A stretch of 63,199 bases of DNA from an uncultured Acetatifactor sp. Lineage in GTDB: Bacteria > Bacillota > Clostridia > Lachnospirales > Lachnospiraceae. The position numbers were made by a program, and so were the translations under genes. This document shows, piece by piece, positions 52,077 through 60,949 of the stretch (position 1 is its first letter; each line of letters starts with the position of its first letter). The DNA lies in contig CAKRUB010000014.1 of NCBI GenBank assembly GCA_934402375.1, positions 1-63,199 on the forward strand, in the 5' to 3' direction. Under the pieces are notes generated by a model, which was given only the letters and a program-made list of their open reading frames with translations, ran no database searches and was not told where the DNA came from.

Positions 52077-54200
52077 ATGGGAGACATTAATTACAGTAAT
52101 CCGAAATATTATACAAACCGTGAATTGTCATGGATATTGTTTGACCACAGGGTTCTCGGCGAGGCGAGGGATAAGAATATACCGCTCTTTGAACGGTTAA
52201 AGTTCTTAAGTATAACGGCGTCTAACCTTGACGAATTTTTCATGATCCGTGTGGCATCCCTGAAGGATATGGTGAATGCGGGCTGCGAGAAGCGCGATAT
52301 CGCGGGAATGACATCGACAGAACAGCTGAAGGCGATTGATACCGCGATCCATGAGCTGGTCGAGCTCCAGTATTCGACATGGAACCGGTCGCTGTTGCCC
52401 AGACTGGAGCAGAACGGACTTCAGGTCATCAGCCGACATGAGGATCTGACGCCGGAGGAGGCGCTCTATGTCGATGAGTATTTTGAGGAGAATGTTTATC
52501 CGGTTCTGACACCTATGGCGGTGGATTCTTCGAGACCGTTTCCGCTTATTCGAAATAAGACGCTGAACATCGCGGCGCTTGTCAGGAAGAAGAACAGCAA
52601 GGAGGAGCTGGAGTTTGCAACCGTGCAGGTGCCTTCCGTGCTCGACCGGATTGTGAAGCTGCCGACGGGCGGCAGGGCAAAGAAGATTATCCTGCTCGAA
52701 GAGATCATAGAGAAGAATATCGATAAGCTCTTTCTGAATTATGACATTGTGTGCGCCCATCCCTTCCGTATCATGCGAAACGCCGATCTGACAATCGAGG
52801 AGGATGAGGCGGCGGATCTTCTCAAAGAGATAGAGAAGCAGCTGAAAAAAAGGCAGTGGGGAGAAGCCATCCGTCTTGAGGTGGAGGACGGCATGGATAA
52901 GAGACTGCTTAAGATCCTCAAGGAAGAGCTGCATCTGGAGCAGAACATCTATAAGATCGCGGGACCGCTGGATCTTACCGTCCTAATGAAAATTTACGGT
53001 CTTGACGGCTTTGACCATTTAAAGACGCCGAAATATACGCCCCAGCAGGTGCCGGAGCTGCCCGCGGGCTGCAATATTTTTGATGAGATCAGAAAGGGAG
53101 ATATTCTGCTGCACCATCCCTACCAGACCTTTTCCCCTGTGGTAGACTTTATAAGACAGGCGGCGAGAGACCCGGAGGTGCTTGCCATAAAGCAGACACT
53201 CTACCGTGTCAGCGGAAATTCACCCATCATCGCTGCACTGGCACAGGCGGCGGAAAACGGCAAGCAGGTAACTGTACTCGTCGAGCTCAAGGCGCGTTTC
53301 GATGAGGAAAACAATATTGTCTGGGCGAAGATGCTGGAGAAGGCGGGCTGCCATGTCATCTACGGTCTTGTCGGGCTGAAAACGCACAGCAAGATTACCC
53401 TTGTCGTGCGGAGGGAGGAAGACGGCATCCGGCGCTATGTGCACCTCGGAACGGGAAACTATAATGACGCGACGGCAAAGCTGTACACGGACATCGGACT
53501 TTTGACCTGTGCGGAGCTTGTGGGAGAGGACGCGACCGCAGTGTTTAATATGCTGTCCGGCTATTCGGAGCCGCTTGTCTGGAATAAGCTCAGCATTGCA
53601 CCGCTCTGGCTGAAGGATAAGTTCCTCTATCTCATCGGCAGGGAGAAAAAGCATGCGATGGAGGGGCGTCCGGCTACCATTATTGCAAAGATGAATTCGC
53701 TCTGTGACAGGGATATTATTGCGGCGCTGTACGAGGCGAGCGCGGCAGGCGTGAAGATTGATCTGATCGTCCGCGGCATCTGCTGCCTGAAGACCGGAAT
53801 TCCGGGAGTCAGTGAGAATATCACCGTGCGATCCATCGTCGGAAATTTCCTGGAGCACAGCAGAATATTTTATTTTGCCAACGATGACAAATACGAGATT
53901 TATTGCGGCAGTGCAGACTGGATGCCGAGGAATCTGGAGAGAAGAGTGGAGATTCTCTTCCCTGTTGACCGCCCCGAATTGAAGGAGGAACTGCTGCATA
54001 TTCTGGAGTGTCAGCTCAGGGATAATGTCAAGGCATCCGTGCTGCAGCCTGACGGCAGCTACGAGAAGATTGACAAGAGAGGGAAGGCCCTCTTCCAGTC
54101 GCAGGAGGCATTCTGTCAGGAGGCAATTAAAAAGGCGAAGGCGGCAGTGGAAGCAGAGACGGTTGTCACAAGAACCTTTATCCCGGAGGTGCCGCAATGA
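52077..54200 (+). CDS. ppk: Polyphosphate kinase 1
   Basis: A 707-residue PPK1 that makes polyphosphate from ATP. It has the N-terminal RELSWILFDHRVL and FLSITASNLDEFFMIRVA, and two phospholipase-D-like catalytic domains with KTHSK and YVHLGTGNYND, then RGICCLKTG and LEHSRIFYF. The His in the THSK motif is the expected phospho-acceptor region. Length is normal for the family. The maf start overlaps its stop. Confidence 0.97.
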   Translation: MGDINYSNPKYYTNRELSWILFDHRVLGEARDKNIPLFERLKFLSITASNLDEFFMIRVASLKDMVNAGCEKRDIAGMTSTEQLKAIDTAIHELVELQYSTWNRSLLPRLEQNGLQVISRHEDLTPEEALYVDEYFEENVYPVLTPMAVDSSRPFPLIRNKTLNIAALVRKKNSKEELEFATVQVPSVLDRIVKLPTGGRAKKIILLEEIIEKNIDKLFLNYDIVCAHPFRIMRNADLTIEEDEAADLLKEIEKQLKKRQWGEAIRLEVEDGMDKRLLKILKEELHLEQNIYKIAGPLDLTVLMKIYGLDGFDHLKTPKYTPQQVPELPAGCNIFDEIRKGDILLHHPYQTFSPVVDFIRQAARDPEVLAIKQTLYRVSGNSPIIAALAQAAENGKQVTVLVELKARFDEENNIVWAKMLEKAGCHVIYGLVGLKTHSKITLVVRREEDGIRRYVHLGTGNYNDATAKLYTDIGLLTCAELVGEDATAVFNMLSGYSEPLVWNKLSIAPLWLKDKFLYLIGREKKHAMEGRPATIIAKMNSLCDRDIIAALYEASAAGVKIDLIVRGICCLKTGIPGVSENITVRSIVGNFLEHSRIFYFANDDKYEIYCGSADWMPRNLERRVEILFPVDRPELKEELLHILECQLRDNVKASVLQPDGSYEKIDKRGKALFQSQEAFCQEAIKKAKAAVEAETVVTRTFIPEVPQ

Positions 54201-54790
54201 GAATTTTACTGGCATCGGCTTCCCCGAGAAGAAGGGAGCTGCTGGAGCAGATCGGACTGCCGTTCGAGGTAGTTGTCAGCCATGTTGAGGAGGTCATCAC
54301 GGAGACGGAGCCGGGGAAGGTCGTGGAACAGCTTTCCGCACAGAAGGCGGAGGCGGTTGCCGGAAGCCTTGTTGAACCGGAGGAGACTCTAGTCATCGGT
54401 GCAGACACCGTGGTTGCGGCGGAGAATACGATTCTCGGAAAGCCGAAGGATGCCGCACAGGCGGCGGAGATGCTGTGGCTGCTCGGCGGGAGAACCCACG
54501 CGGTGTACACGGGCGTGACGTTAATCCTGCGGGGAGCGTCCGGCGAGACGGCGCGAAAGACCTTTCACGAGAGAACGGATGTCAGCTTCTATCCCATGGA
54601 GGAGGCGGAGATTCGGCAGTATGTGGCTACGGGAGACTGCATGGATAAGGCGGGAGCTTACGGAATCCAGGGCTTCTGTGCGAGGTATATCAGCGGAATC
54701 AACGGGGATTATAACAATGTGGTAGGTCTTCCTGTGGGAAGACTGTATCAGGAGATAAAGGAATGGCTTGACGGCAGGGAGGAAGATTGA
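54197..54790 (+). CDS. maf: Maf family nucleoside triphosphate pyrophosphatase
   Basis: A 197-residue Maf protein with SASPRRRELLEQIG, GADTVV, GKPKDAAQA and DKAGAYGIQG. Members hydrolyse dTTP/UTP and modified nucleotides to monophosphates and can influence septation. It starts in a four-base overlap with ppk. The 3' end runs into the leader repeat, whose first hairpin starts at the stop codon and may serve as its terminator. Confidence 0.95.
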   Translation: MRILLASASPRRRELLEQIGLPFEVVVSHVEEVITETEPGKVVEQLSAQKAEAVAGSLVEPEETLVIGADTVVAAENTILGKPKDAAQAAEMLWLLGGRTHAVYTGVTLILRGASGETARKTFHERTDVSFYPMEEAEIRQYVATGDCMDKAGAYGIQGFCARYISGINGDYNNVVGLPVGRLYQEIKEWLDGREED

Positions 54791-54883
54791 AAAATAGAAT
54801 TTTTCAATCACGAGATTTGTGTCTGCGCGCACTTGACACAAACTCGCCATGCGCAAAGAGCGTGCGCAGAGATGAGGAAAAAC
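54785..54883 (+). repeat. Leader repeat element, copy 2 (upstream of HAD gene)
   Basis: Parts in order: hairpin GATTGAAAAAT/ATTTTTCAATC with loop AGA (54785-54809), CACGAGA, hairpin TTTGTGTC/GACACAAA, CTCGCC, ATGCGCAAAGAGCGTGCGCAG, then GATGAGGAAAAAC and the ATG at 54884. It is highly similar to 38312-38411 upstream of pyrB, including the ribosome site. Confidence 0.85.
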
Positions 54884-55546
54884 ATGTATATGAAGAAAGC
54901 GGTAATCTTTGATCTTGACGGAACGCTGTCCGATTCCATTGCAAGTATGAAATACTGTGGGGACAGGGCGCTCGCGCCCTTTGGGTACGGTCCGTTCCCG
55001 GAGTCTGCCTACAAATACTTTGTCGGTGACGGAGCGGCAAATCTGGTGAAGCGTGCCCTCGTGGCGGCTGGCGATACAGAGCTTGTCCACTTCGAGGAGG
55101 CGTTTGCCCTCTATAAGGAGTATTTTGCGGAGGACTGTATGTATCAGGTCAAGCCCTACCGGGAGATTCCCGAGCTGCTGGAGGACTTGAAGCGTCAGGG
55201 ACTTAAAATTGCGGTTCTCTCCAACAAGCCGCACGACCAGACGATCGATGTGATCGAGACCCTGTTCGGCAAGGACTATTTTGACATGATTCAGGGGCAG
55301 AAGGACGGACTGCCGATCAAGCCCGACCCCAGCGGGGTATTCGTCATATTAAAGAAATTCGGGCTGACGGCGGACGATATTTTGTACCTCGGAGACACGG
55401 CGACGGATATGAAGACGGGAAAGAGCGCCGGCGCGTTTACCGTGGGCGCACTGTGGGGATTCCGGGACAGAAAGGAACTGGAGGAAGGACATGCAGATGC
55501 CATCATCAGCCACCCGCTGCAACTGCTTGATTTTGTGCAGTTTTAA
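54884..55546 (+). CDS. HAD-superfamily phosphatase (Gph/PpaX-like)
   Basis: A 220-residue HAD hydrolase with nucleophile motif VIFDLDGTLSDS, cap domain, motif II LSNKPHD, Lys of motif III (IKPDPSG) and motif IV LGDTATDMKTGKSAG. It resembles phosphoglycolate phosphatase or PpaX-type enzymes; the substrate is not fixed by sequence. The start is taken at 54884 (MYMKKAVIF); 54890 also fits. The frame is open upstream through the leader repeat, which would give an unlikely N-terminus resembling that in front of pyrB. Confidence 0.92.
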   Translation: MYMKKAVIFDLDGTLSDSIASMKYCGDRALAPFGYGPFPESAYKYFVGDGAANLVKRALVAAGDTELVHFEEAFALYKEYFAEDCMYQVKPYREIPELLEDLKRQGLKIAVLSNKPHDQTIDVIETLFGKDYFDMIQGQKDGLPIKPDPSGVFVILKKFGLTADDILYLGDTATDMKTGKSAGAFTVGALWGFRDRKELEEGHADAIISHPLQLLDFVQF

Positions 55547-55574
55547 CGGATTTCATCTTTTGCAAAGTTGAGTA

Positions 55575-55603
55575 TTGACATCGTAAAGTAAACATTGTAG
55601 TAT
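55575..55603 (+). promoter_or_regulatory. Promoter of the small acidic protein gene
   Basis: -35 TTGACA (55575-55580), 17-base spacer, -10 TAGTAT (55598-55603). Confidence 0.75.
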
Positions 55604-55634
55604 GTGGGCATACATGATGCAAAGGAGACTGATT

Positions 55635-55898
55635 ATGCGCGAATTTGATGATGATGTTCTGGAGTGCTTTTTAGACAATCAGCTAAAACTTTTTCCAGAG
55701 AAAGTGGCAGAGACGCTGGACGAGGCGGATGAATATCTGGTAGACTGCATGGCAGTTGTAGTGGACTCTGTGGACGAAGTAATTGAGTACTTCGAGGAAG
55801 AGGGCATGGACATCGAGGGTGCCATGGATGAGGAAATTCTGGACGCAGATGAGGTGTTTGATGTCGGCGACGGCAGATACCTGATTGTGGAAGGCTGA
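55635..55898 (+). CDS. Small highly acidic protein, unknown
   Basis: An 87-residue protein with a very high Asp/Glu share and almost no basic residues after the N-terminus (DEADEYLVDCMAVVVDS, YFEEEGMDIEG). It is soluble and has two Cys. AAAGGAG (55621-55627) supports ATG 55635; the frame is open from 55602 but that ATG overlaps the -10 box. It has its own strong promoter. I do not recognise it; possible roles include a metal- or basic-protein-binding factor. Confidence 0.7.
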   Translation: MREFDDDVLECFLDNQLKLFPEKVAETLDEADEYLVDCMAVVVDSVDEVIEYFEEEGMDIEGAMDEEILDADEVFDVGDGRYLIVEG

Positions 55899-55939
55899 CA
55901 GGTTATATTTGATAAATGATGAAAAATAAGGGCGACCGG

Positions 55940-56821
55940 TTATTTCCGGCCGTCCTTTAAATTTGTCAGAACATCATATGGGACAAAGAGCTTACCATAG
56001 CCGCAGCCGAGATCCAGACCGGGCTTGTTGCTGCCGTGGAAGTCGCTGCCGCCGCTGATTTTTAAGCCGTACTTTTCGGCGAGCTTGCGGATCTGTCGTT
56101 CCTCGTGAGGTTTGTAGGTGCTGTAGATCGCCTCGATGCCGATCAGTCCGTCCTCCGCAAGGGAGGCGGTAAGACGCTCCAGACGTTCATCGCTCATGTG
56201 GTAGAGGATGGGATGCGCCAGAACCGGGATGCCGTCCGCCTCAAGGATCAGTCTTACTGCCTGTGAAGGTGTTACCTTCTCTCTGGGAACATAGCAGGAG
56301 CAGCGGTCGCCGACATAGCGGTCGAAGGCCTCGCGGATGCTGCCCACATAGCCGTGGGTCAGCATGTATTTTGCATAGTGCGCCCGCGTAATCACTGCAC
56401 CGGGGAAAGCATTCAGAAGCGCATCGTAGGTAATGTCGACCCCTGCCTCCTGTAACAGGCGGCACATCTTTAGGTTGCGGGTGGTGCGGGAGTCGATAAA
56501 CTCCTGCAGCTGCGCGGCAAAGGCAGGAGCATGATAATCAATGTACAGTCCTACAATATGAACATCCTGTCCGCGGGAGGTGGGAGAGTCCTGATATTCC
56601 GTGGAAAACTCAATACCGGGAATGACCTCTGGAACCTCTTCGGAGCCGTTGCTCCGAAGCTGTGCTGCGTAGGAGATCGCCTCGTCCAGACCGCTCACTG
56701 TGTCGTGATCGGTCAGTGCGAAGGCGGCAAGTCCCTTCTCCATGGCGTAATCGACCAGCTCCTTCGGAGAGTAGGTTCCGTCGGAGCGTGTGGAATGTAC
56801 ATGCAAATCAACCTGTCTCAT
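55940..56821 (-). CDS. PHP-domain phosphoesterase
   Basis: A 293-residue PHP protein of the RNase AM / 3',5'-nucleoside bisphosphate phosphatase type. Metal motifs: VDLHVHSTRSDG (motif 1), ALTDHDT (motif 2), GIEFST and VHIVGL, and late GGSDFHG (motif 4). The start is taken at ATG 56821; a TTG at 56833 with GAGGA upstream would add four residues and overlap the ABC-F stop codon. The two genes are probably co-transcribed. Confidence 0.92.
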   Translation of the reverse strand: MRQVDLHVHSTRSDGTYSPKELVDYAMEKGLAAFALTDHDTVSGLDEAISYAAQLRSNGSEEVPEVIPGIEFSTEYQDSPTSRGQDVHIVGLYIDYHAPAFAAQLQEFIDSRTTRNLKMCRLLQEAGVDITYDALLNAFPGAVITRAHYAKYMLTHGYVGSIREAFDRYVGDRCSCYVPREKVTPSQAVRLILEADGIPVLAHPILYHMSDERLERLTASLAEDGLIGIEAIYSTYKPHEERQIRKLAEKYGLKISGGSDFHGSNKPGLDLGCGYGKLFVPYDVLTNLKDGRK

Positions 56822-56829
56822 GCTCTTGC

Positions 56830-58467
56830 TCAATCCTCGTCCTCTTCCTTGTCTGCTGTAAATACGGTTCTCTTTCTCGCCATCTCGTCGCTTGCAAGGT
56901 ATTCGTCGTAGGTCGTGATCTTGTCGATAATCTGACCGTTCGGAAGAATCTCGATAATGCGGTTTGCCGTGGTCTGCACGAACTGATGGTCGTGACAGGA
57001 GAACAGCGCAACGCCAGGGAACTTGATCAGACCGTTGTTCAGTGCGGTGATGGACTCCATATCCAGATGGTTTGTCGGCTCATCCAGAATCAGACAGTTT
57101 GCGCCGCTGATCATCATCTTGGAGAGGAGACAGCGCACCTTTTCTCCACCGGAGAGAACCTTTACCTTTTTCACACCGTCTTCGCCCGCAAACAGCATTC
57201 TGCCGAGGAAGCCTCTGACATAGGTCACATCCTTGACGGGAGAGTAGCCGGTCAGCCAGTCTGTGATGGTGAGGTCATTGTCGAACTCCAGTGTATTGTC
57301 CTTCGGGAAGTACGCCTGAGAGGTTGTGACACCCCACTTATAGCTGCCCTCATCCGGCTCCAGCTCGCCCATGAGAATCTGGAACAGAGTTGTCTTTGCA
57401 AGCTCCTGACTGCCGACGAACGCAATTTTGTCATCATGTCCCATGACGAAGGAGACGTCATTGAGCACCTTTTCACCGTTGATGGTCTTTGAGAGATGCT
57501 CCACCGTGAGAACCTCATTTCCGATTTCCCTGTCGGGACGGAAGTCGATGTAAGGATATTTTCTGCTGGAAGGTCTGATCTCATCCAGCTCGATCTTTTC
57601 CAGCGCGCGCTTACGGGAGGTCGCCTGCTTGGACTTGGAAGCGTTCGCAGAGAAGCGGGAGATGAATTCCTGCAGCTCCTTGATCTTTTCTTCCTTCTTC
57701 TTGTTCGCCTCCTTCATCTGCTTGATGAGCAGCTGGCTGGACTCGTACCAGAAGTCGTAGTTACCTGCGTAAAGCTGGATCTTTCCATAGTCAATATCGG
57801 CGGTGTGGGTACATACCTTGTTCAGGAAGTAACGGTCATGTGATACCACGATGACGGTGTTTTCAAAGTCGATCAGGAAGTCCTCCAGCCATGCGATCGC
57901 GTCGAGGTCCAGGTGGTTGGTAGGCTCGTCGAGCAGCAGGATGTCGGGATTTCCGAACAATGCCTTTGCCAGCAGTACCTTCACCTTCAGATTGCCGTCT
58001 AGCTCGCTCATCATGGAATAATGATATTCGGGGCCGATGCCGAGACCGTTTAACAGCATGGCGGCGTTGGACTCCGCCTCCCAGCCGTCCATCTCGGCGA
58101 ACTCCGCCTCAAGCTCGCTGGCGCGGATACCGTCCTCGTCGGAGAAATCCTCCTTCGCATAGATGGCATCCTTCTCCTTCATGATCTCATAGAGACGCTG
58201 GTTGCCCATGATTACGGTATCCATGACAACATAGCTGTCATACTTGAAGTGATCCTGCTCCAGTACGGAGAGACGCTGACCGGGGGTGATGACAATTTCG
58301 CCGTTGGTCGTCTCGAGGCTGCCGGAGAGAATTTTAAGGAAGGTGGACTTTCCGGCGCCGTTTGCACCGATGAGTCCGTAACAGTTACCCTCTGTGAACT
58401 TAATGTTCACATCCTCGAACAGCGCTTTTTTGCCTACACGGTAGGTTACGTTGTTTGCACTTATCAT
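56830..58467 (-). CDS. ABC-F family ATPase (YbiT-like)
   Basis: A 545-residue protein with two ABC ATPase domains, no membrane domain, and the ABC-F linker (~240-290, KKKEEKIKELQEF ... SRKRALEKIELDEI). The first Walker A is canonical (GANGAGKST, 34-42) but the first signature reads LDGNLKVK (~158). The second Walker A is degenerate, GSQELAKTT (~351-359), whereas the second signature LSGGEKVR (~437) is normal. Both Walker B motifs (LLDEPTNHLD, ILDEPTNHLD) keep the catalytic Glu. ABC-F proteins act on ribosomes to relieve stalling or antibiotic block. A divergent promoter lies at 58524-58551. Confidence 0.93.
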   Translation of the reverse strand: MISANNVTYRVGKKALFEDVNIKFTEGNCYGLIGANGAGKSTFLKILSGSLETTNGEIVITPGQRLSVLEQDHFKYDSYVVMDTVIMGNQRLYEIMKEKDAIYAKEDFSDEDGIRASELEAEFAEMDGWEAESNAAMLLNGLGIGPEYHYSMMSELDGNLKVKVLLAKALFGNPDILLLDEPTNHLDLDAIAWLEDFLIDFENTVIVVSHDRYFLNKVCTHTADIDYGKIQLYAGNYDFWYESSQLLIKQMKEANKKKEEKIKELQEFISRFSANASKSKQATSRKRALEKIELDEIRPSSRKYPYIDFRPDREIGNEVLTVEHLSKTINGEKVLNDVSFVMGHDDKIAFVGSQELAKTTLFQILMGELEPDEGSYKWGVTTSQAYFPKDNTLEFDNDLTITDWLTGYSPVKDVTYVRGFLGRMLFAGEDGVKKVKVLSGGEKVRCLLSKMMISGANCLILDEPTNHLDMESITALNNGLIKFPGVALFSCHDHQFVQTTANRIIEILPNGQIIDKITTYDEYLASDEMARKRTVFTADKEEDED

Positions 58468-58523
58468 CTTGAAATCCTCTTGTTTCTTCTTATTTATTAT
58501 GCTGTTTAAAAGCCACTGTTTCT

Positions 58524-58551
58524 ATTATACATAAAACCGTTGCATTTTCAA
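58524..58551 (-). promoter_or_regulatory. Promoter of the ABC-F gene
   Basis: On the minus strand: -35 TTGAAA (58551-58546), 16-base spacer, -10 TATAAT (58529-58524). It is divergent to the MFS promoter. Confidence 0.75.
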
Positions 58552-58580
58552 GGATTTACATTATTTTTACCGGAATCAGA

Positions 58581-58609
58581 TTGAGATATGATGTCTCATC
58601 TGTTACAAT
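58581..58609 (+). promoter_or_regulatory. Promoter of the MFS gene
   Basis: -35 TTGAGA (58581-58586), 17-base spacer, -10 TACAAT (58604-58609). A near-palindrome, GAGATATGATGTCTC, overlaps the -35 and could be an operator. Confidence 0.6.
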
Positions 58610-58640
58610 CTTGTTATAAAAACCAATGGGAGGGTTATCA

Positions 58641-59927
58641 ATGCAATCAAAACTGAATTACAAAAGAACCTTTTTTGTGGGGCTGGCATTCTTAAGTATC
58701 TGCGCCTTCTGGAATATGTATGACAGCATTATTCCGTTGATCCTGCAGAATACCTTCGGACTTGGGGAGACAGTGACCGGCGCGCTGATGGCGATGGACA
58801 ATGTGCTTGCGCTCTTTCTGCTGCCTGTATTCGGATCACTCTCGGATAAGGTGGACACGCCGCTCGGAAAGCGTACGCCGTTCATACTGGCGGGTACGAT
58901 TCTCGCAGTCATTTTTATGTTGCTGCTGCCAATAGCGGACAGACGGCAGAGTCTTGTGATGTTCATAGTTGCACTCTTTGCGACGCTGCTGTCCATGGGA
59001 CTGTATCGTTCGCCGGCAGTAGCGCTGATGCCTGATCTGACGCCGAATCATCTGCGGAGCAAGGCAAATGCCGTGATTAATCTGATGGGAGCGGTCGGAG
59101 GCGTCTATGCTCTGATCATGATCAAGCTGCTGGTCGGCAAGGGAGAGAGACCGGATTATCTGCCGCTGTTTGTCAGCATTGCGGCGGTGATGGTGGTGGC
59201 GGTCGGCATACTGCTCATTACTATCCGCGAAAACAGGCTGCGGAAGGAACTGGAGGCGCAGGAACAGCCGGAGACGCCGGTGGAAGCTGTGAAGCCGGAG
59301 GAAAAAGGCAGCTTGCCGAAGGAAGTGAAACGCAGTATGATGTTTATGCTGCTGTCCATCTTTTTCTGGTTTACGGCATACAACGCGGTGACAACGGCAT
59401 TCTCCAGATATACCAAGGTTGTCTGGAAGATGGAGGGCGGAAGCTTCGCTAACTGTCTGATGGTTGCGACTGTGGCGGCGATTTTAAGCTACATACCGAT
59501 TGGACAGATCTCGGCGAAATTCGGCAGAAAGAAGACCATTATGGGAGGCGTAATCCTTATGGCAGCCTGCTATGGTGCGGCTATCTTTGTCGGGGAATAC
59601 CATCCGCTTGTCAATATCGCATTCGCACTGATCGGTGTGGGCTGGGCGGCAATCAATGTGAATTCTTACCCGATGATCGTTGCGATGAGCAAGGACGGTG
59701 ACATCGGCAAATATACGGGAACTTATTATACCTTTTCCATGGCGGCACAGGTTGCAACGCCTATCCTGTCCGGCTTCCTGCTGGAGAAGGTATCCTATAG
59801 AACGCTGTTCCCCTATGCCTTTGTGTTTGCAATCCTCGCATTCTTTACGATGACACAGGTAAAGCATGGGGATGTAAAGCCGCCGAAGAAGGAAAGTATT
59901 TTAGAGAATTTTGATGTGGATGACTGA
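58641..59927 (+). CDS. MFS/GPH-type transporter
   Basis: A 428-residue protein with twelve membrane helices and the cytoplasmic motif GSLSDKVDTPLGKRTPFI between helices 2 and 3, which is the sugar-cation symporter (GPH/SLC45-like) form of the MFS motif. A charged central loop (~198-225, EAQEQPETPVEAVKPEEK) separates the halves, and the second half has FGRKKTIMGG. It probably imports a sugar or glycoside. ATG 58641 has GGGAGGG upstream. The GDPD gene follows. Confidence 0.88.
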   Translation: MQSKLNYKRTFFVGLAFLSICAFWNMYDSIIPLILQNTFGLGETVTGALMAMDNVLALFLLPVFGSLSDKVDTPLGKRTPFILAGTILAVIFMLLLPIADRRQSLVMFIVALFATLLSMGLYRSPAVALMPDLTPNHLRSKANAVINLMGAVGGVYALIMIKLLVGKGERPDYLPLFVSIAAVMVVAVGILLITIRENRLRKELEAQEQPETPVEAVKPEEKGSLPKEVKRSMMFMLLSIFFWFTAYNAVTTAFSRYTKVVWKMEGGSFANCLMVATVAAILSYIPIGQISAKFGRKKTIMGGVILMAACYGAAIFVGEYHPLVNIAFALIGVGWAAINVNSYPMIVAMSKDGDIGKYTGTYYTFSMAAQVATPILSGFLLEKVSYRTLFPYAFVFAILAFFTMTQVKHGDVKPPKKESILENFDVDD

Positions 59928-59953
59928 TGTACACGGAAAGGACTTGACTTAAG

Positions 59954-60778
59954 ATGAAGGTGATCGGGATTATTGTAATTTGCATTTTGGTTCTGGCAGT
60001 GCTCTATCTGCTGATGATCATGCCGAGGGTGGCAGGAAAGCCGGATACAGCACCCTTTACCAGATGGCTGTACGCACACAGGGGACTTCACGACAACCGG
60101 ACGGATGCGCCGGAAAATTCCCTGCGCGCCTTCCAGAAGGCGGTGGAGGCGGGCTTCGGCATCGAGATGGATATTCAGATGACGAAGGATCATGTGCCGG
60201 TTGTCTTCCATGATTTCACCCTGAAAAGGATATGCAATGCGGATGGCAAGATCGCTGACTATACCTTTGAGGAGCTGCAGCAGTTCCAGCTCTGCGATTC
60301 CGCCCAGAAGATCCCGAAGTTCGAGGATGTGCTGAAGCTCGTGGATGGAAAAGTGCCGCTGATTGTTGAACTGAAGATCGAGGCGCTGGACACCTCCATC
60401 TGCCCGGCAGGAGACAAACTGCTTTCAGCGTATAAGGGAATGTACTGCATCGAGTCCTTTAACCCGCTCGGCGTTTTCTGGTATCGCAGACATAGAAAGG
60501 AGATCGTGCGCGGGCAGCTCTCTGATGCCTTCCTGAAGGAGGGAGAGTACAGGGGAGTGCTGTACTTCCTGCTGCAGAATCTGGTGTTCAACTTTCTGAC
60601 AAAGCCGGACTTCATCGCCTACCACCACAAATATCCTGAGATACTTTCCCGCAGAATCTGCCGCGGACTGTACCATAACACGGCGGCGGCATGGACGATC
60701 AAGAGCCAGAAGGAGCTTGACGCAGCGAGAAAGAATTTTGATATTTTTATTTTTGACAGCTTTATGCCTGAAAGATAA
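59954..60778 (+). CDS. Glycerophosphodiester phosphodiesterase, membrane-anchored
   Basis: A 274-residue enzyme with one N-terminal membrane helix (~4-24) and a GDPD TIM-barrel: AHRG (41-44) with catalytic His42, ENS, FGIEMDI (metal Glu/Asp) and VVFHDFTL (second catalytic His). The core is short and ends SFMPER. It cleaves glycerophosphodiesters from lipid or teichoic-acid turnover. A terminator follows at 60791. Confidence 0.92.
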   Translation: MKVIGIIVICILVLAVLYLLMIMPRVAGKPDTAPFTRWLYAHRGLHDNRTDAPENSLRAFQKAVEAGFGIEMDIQMTKDHVPVVFHDFTLKRICNADGKIADYTFEELQQFQLCDSAQKIPKFEDVLKLVDGKVPLIVELKIEALDTSICPAGDKLLSAYKGMYCIESFNPLGVFWYRRHRKEIVRGQLSDAFLKEGEYRGVLYFLLQNLVFNFLTKPDFIAYHHKYPEILSRRICRGLYHNTAAAWTIKSQKELDAARKNFDIFIFDSFMPER

Positions 60779-60790
60779 GAAAGAAAACAT

Positions 60791-60837
60791 GCCTGTATTC
60801 AAAGCCCCTCAGATGGCGAGAATACAGGCGTTTTTTT
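60791..60837 (+). terminator. Intrinsic terminator of the GDPD gene
   Basis: GCCTGTATTC (60791-60800) and GAATACAGGC (60820-60829), then seven T's (60831-60837). Confidence 0.9.
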
Positions 60838-60878
60838 GCCTGAGACCGGAATCGGTAAAATATTAGCATGTAAAAACA

Positions 60879-60907
60879 TTGTAAAATGATGTATGATATG
60901 ATACGAT
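60879..60907 (+). promoter_or_regulatory. Promoter of the double-HTH regulator
   Basis: -35 TTGTAA (60879-60884), 17-base spacer, -10 TACGAT (60902-60907). The region has repeated TGATG/TATGAT steps that could be an operator. Confidence 0.55.
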
Positions 60908-60949
60908 AATATTTGTTGGTAGGAGTTTACGAAGGGGAGAAAAGTTACT

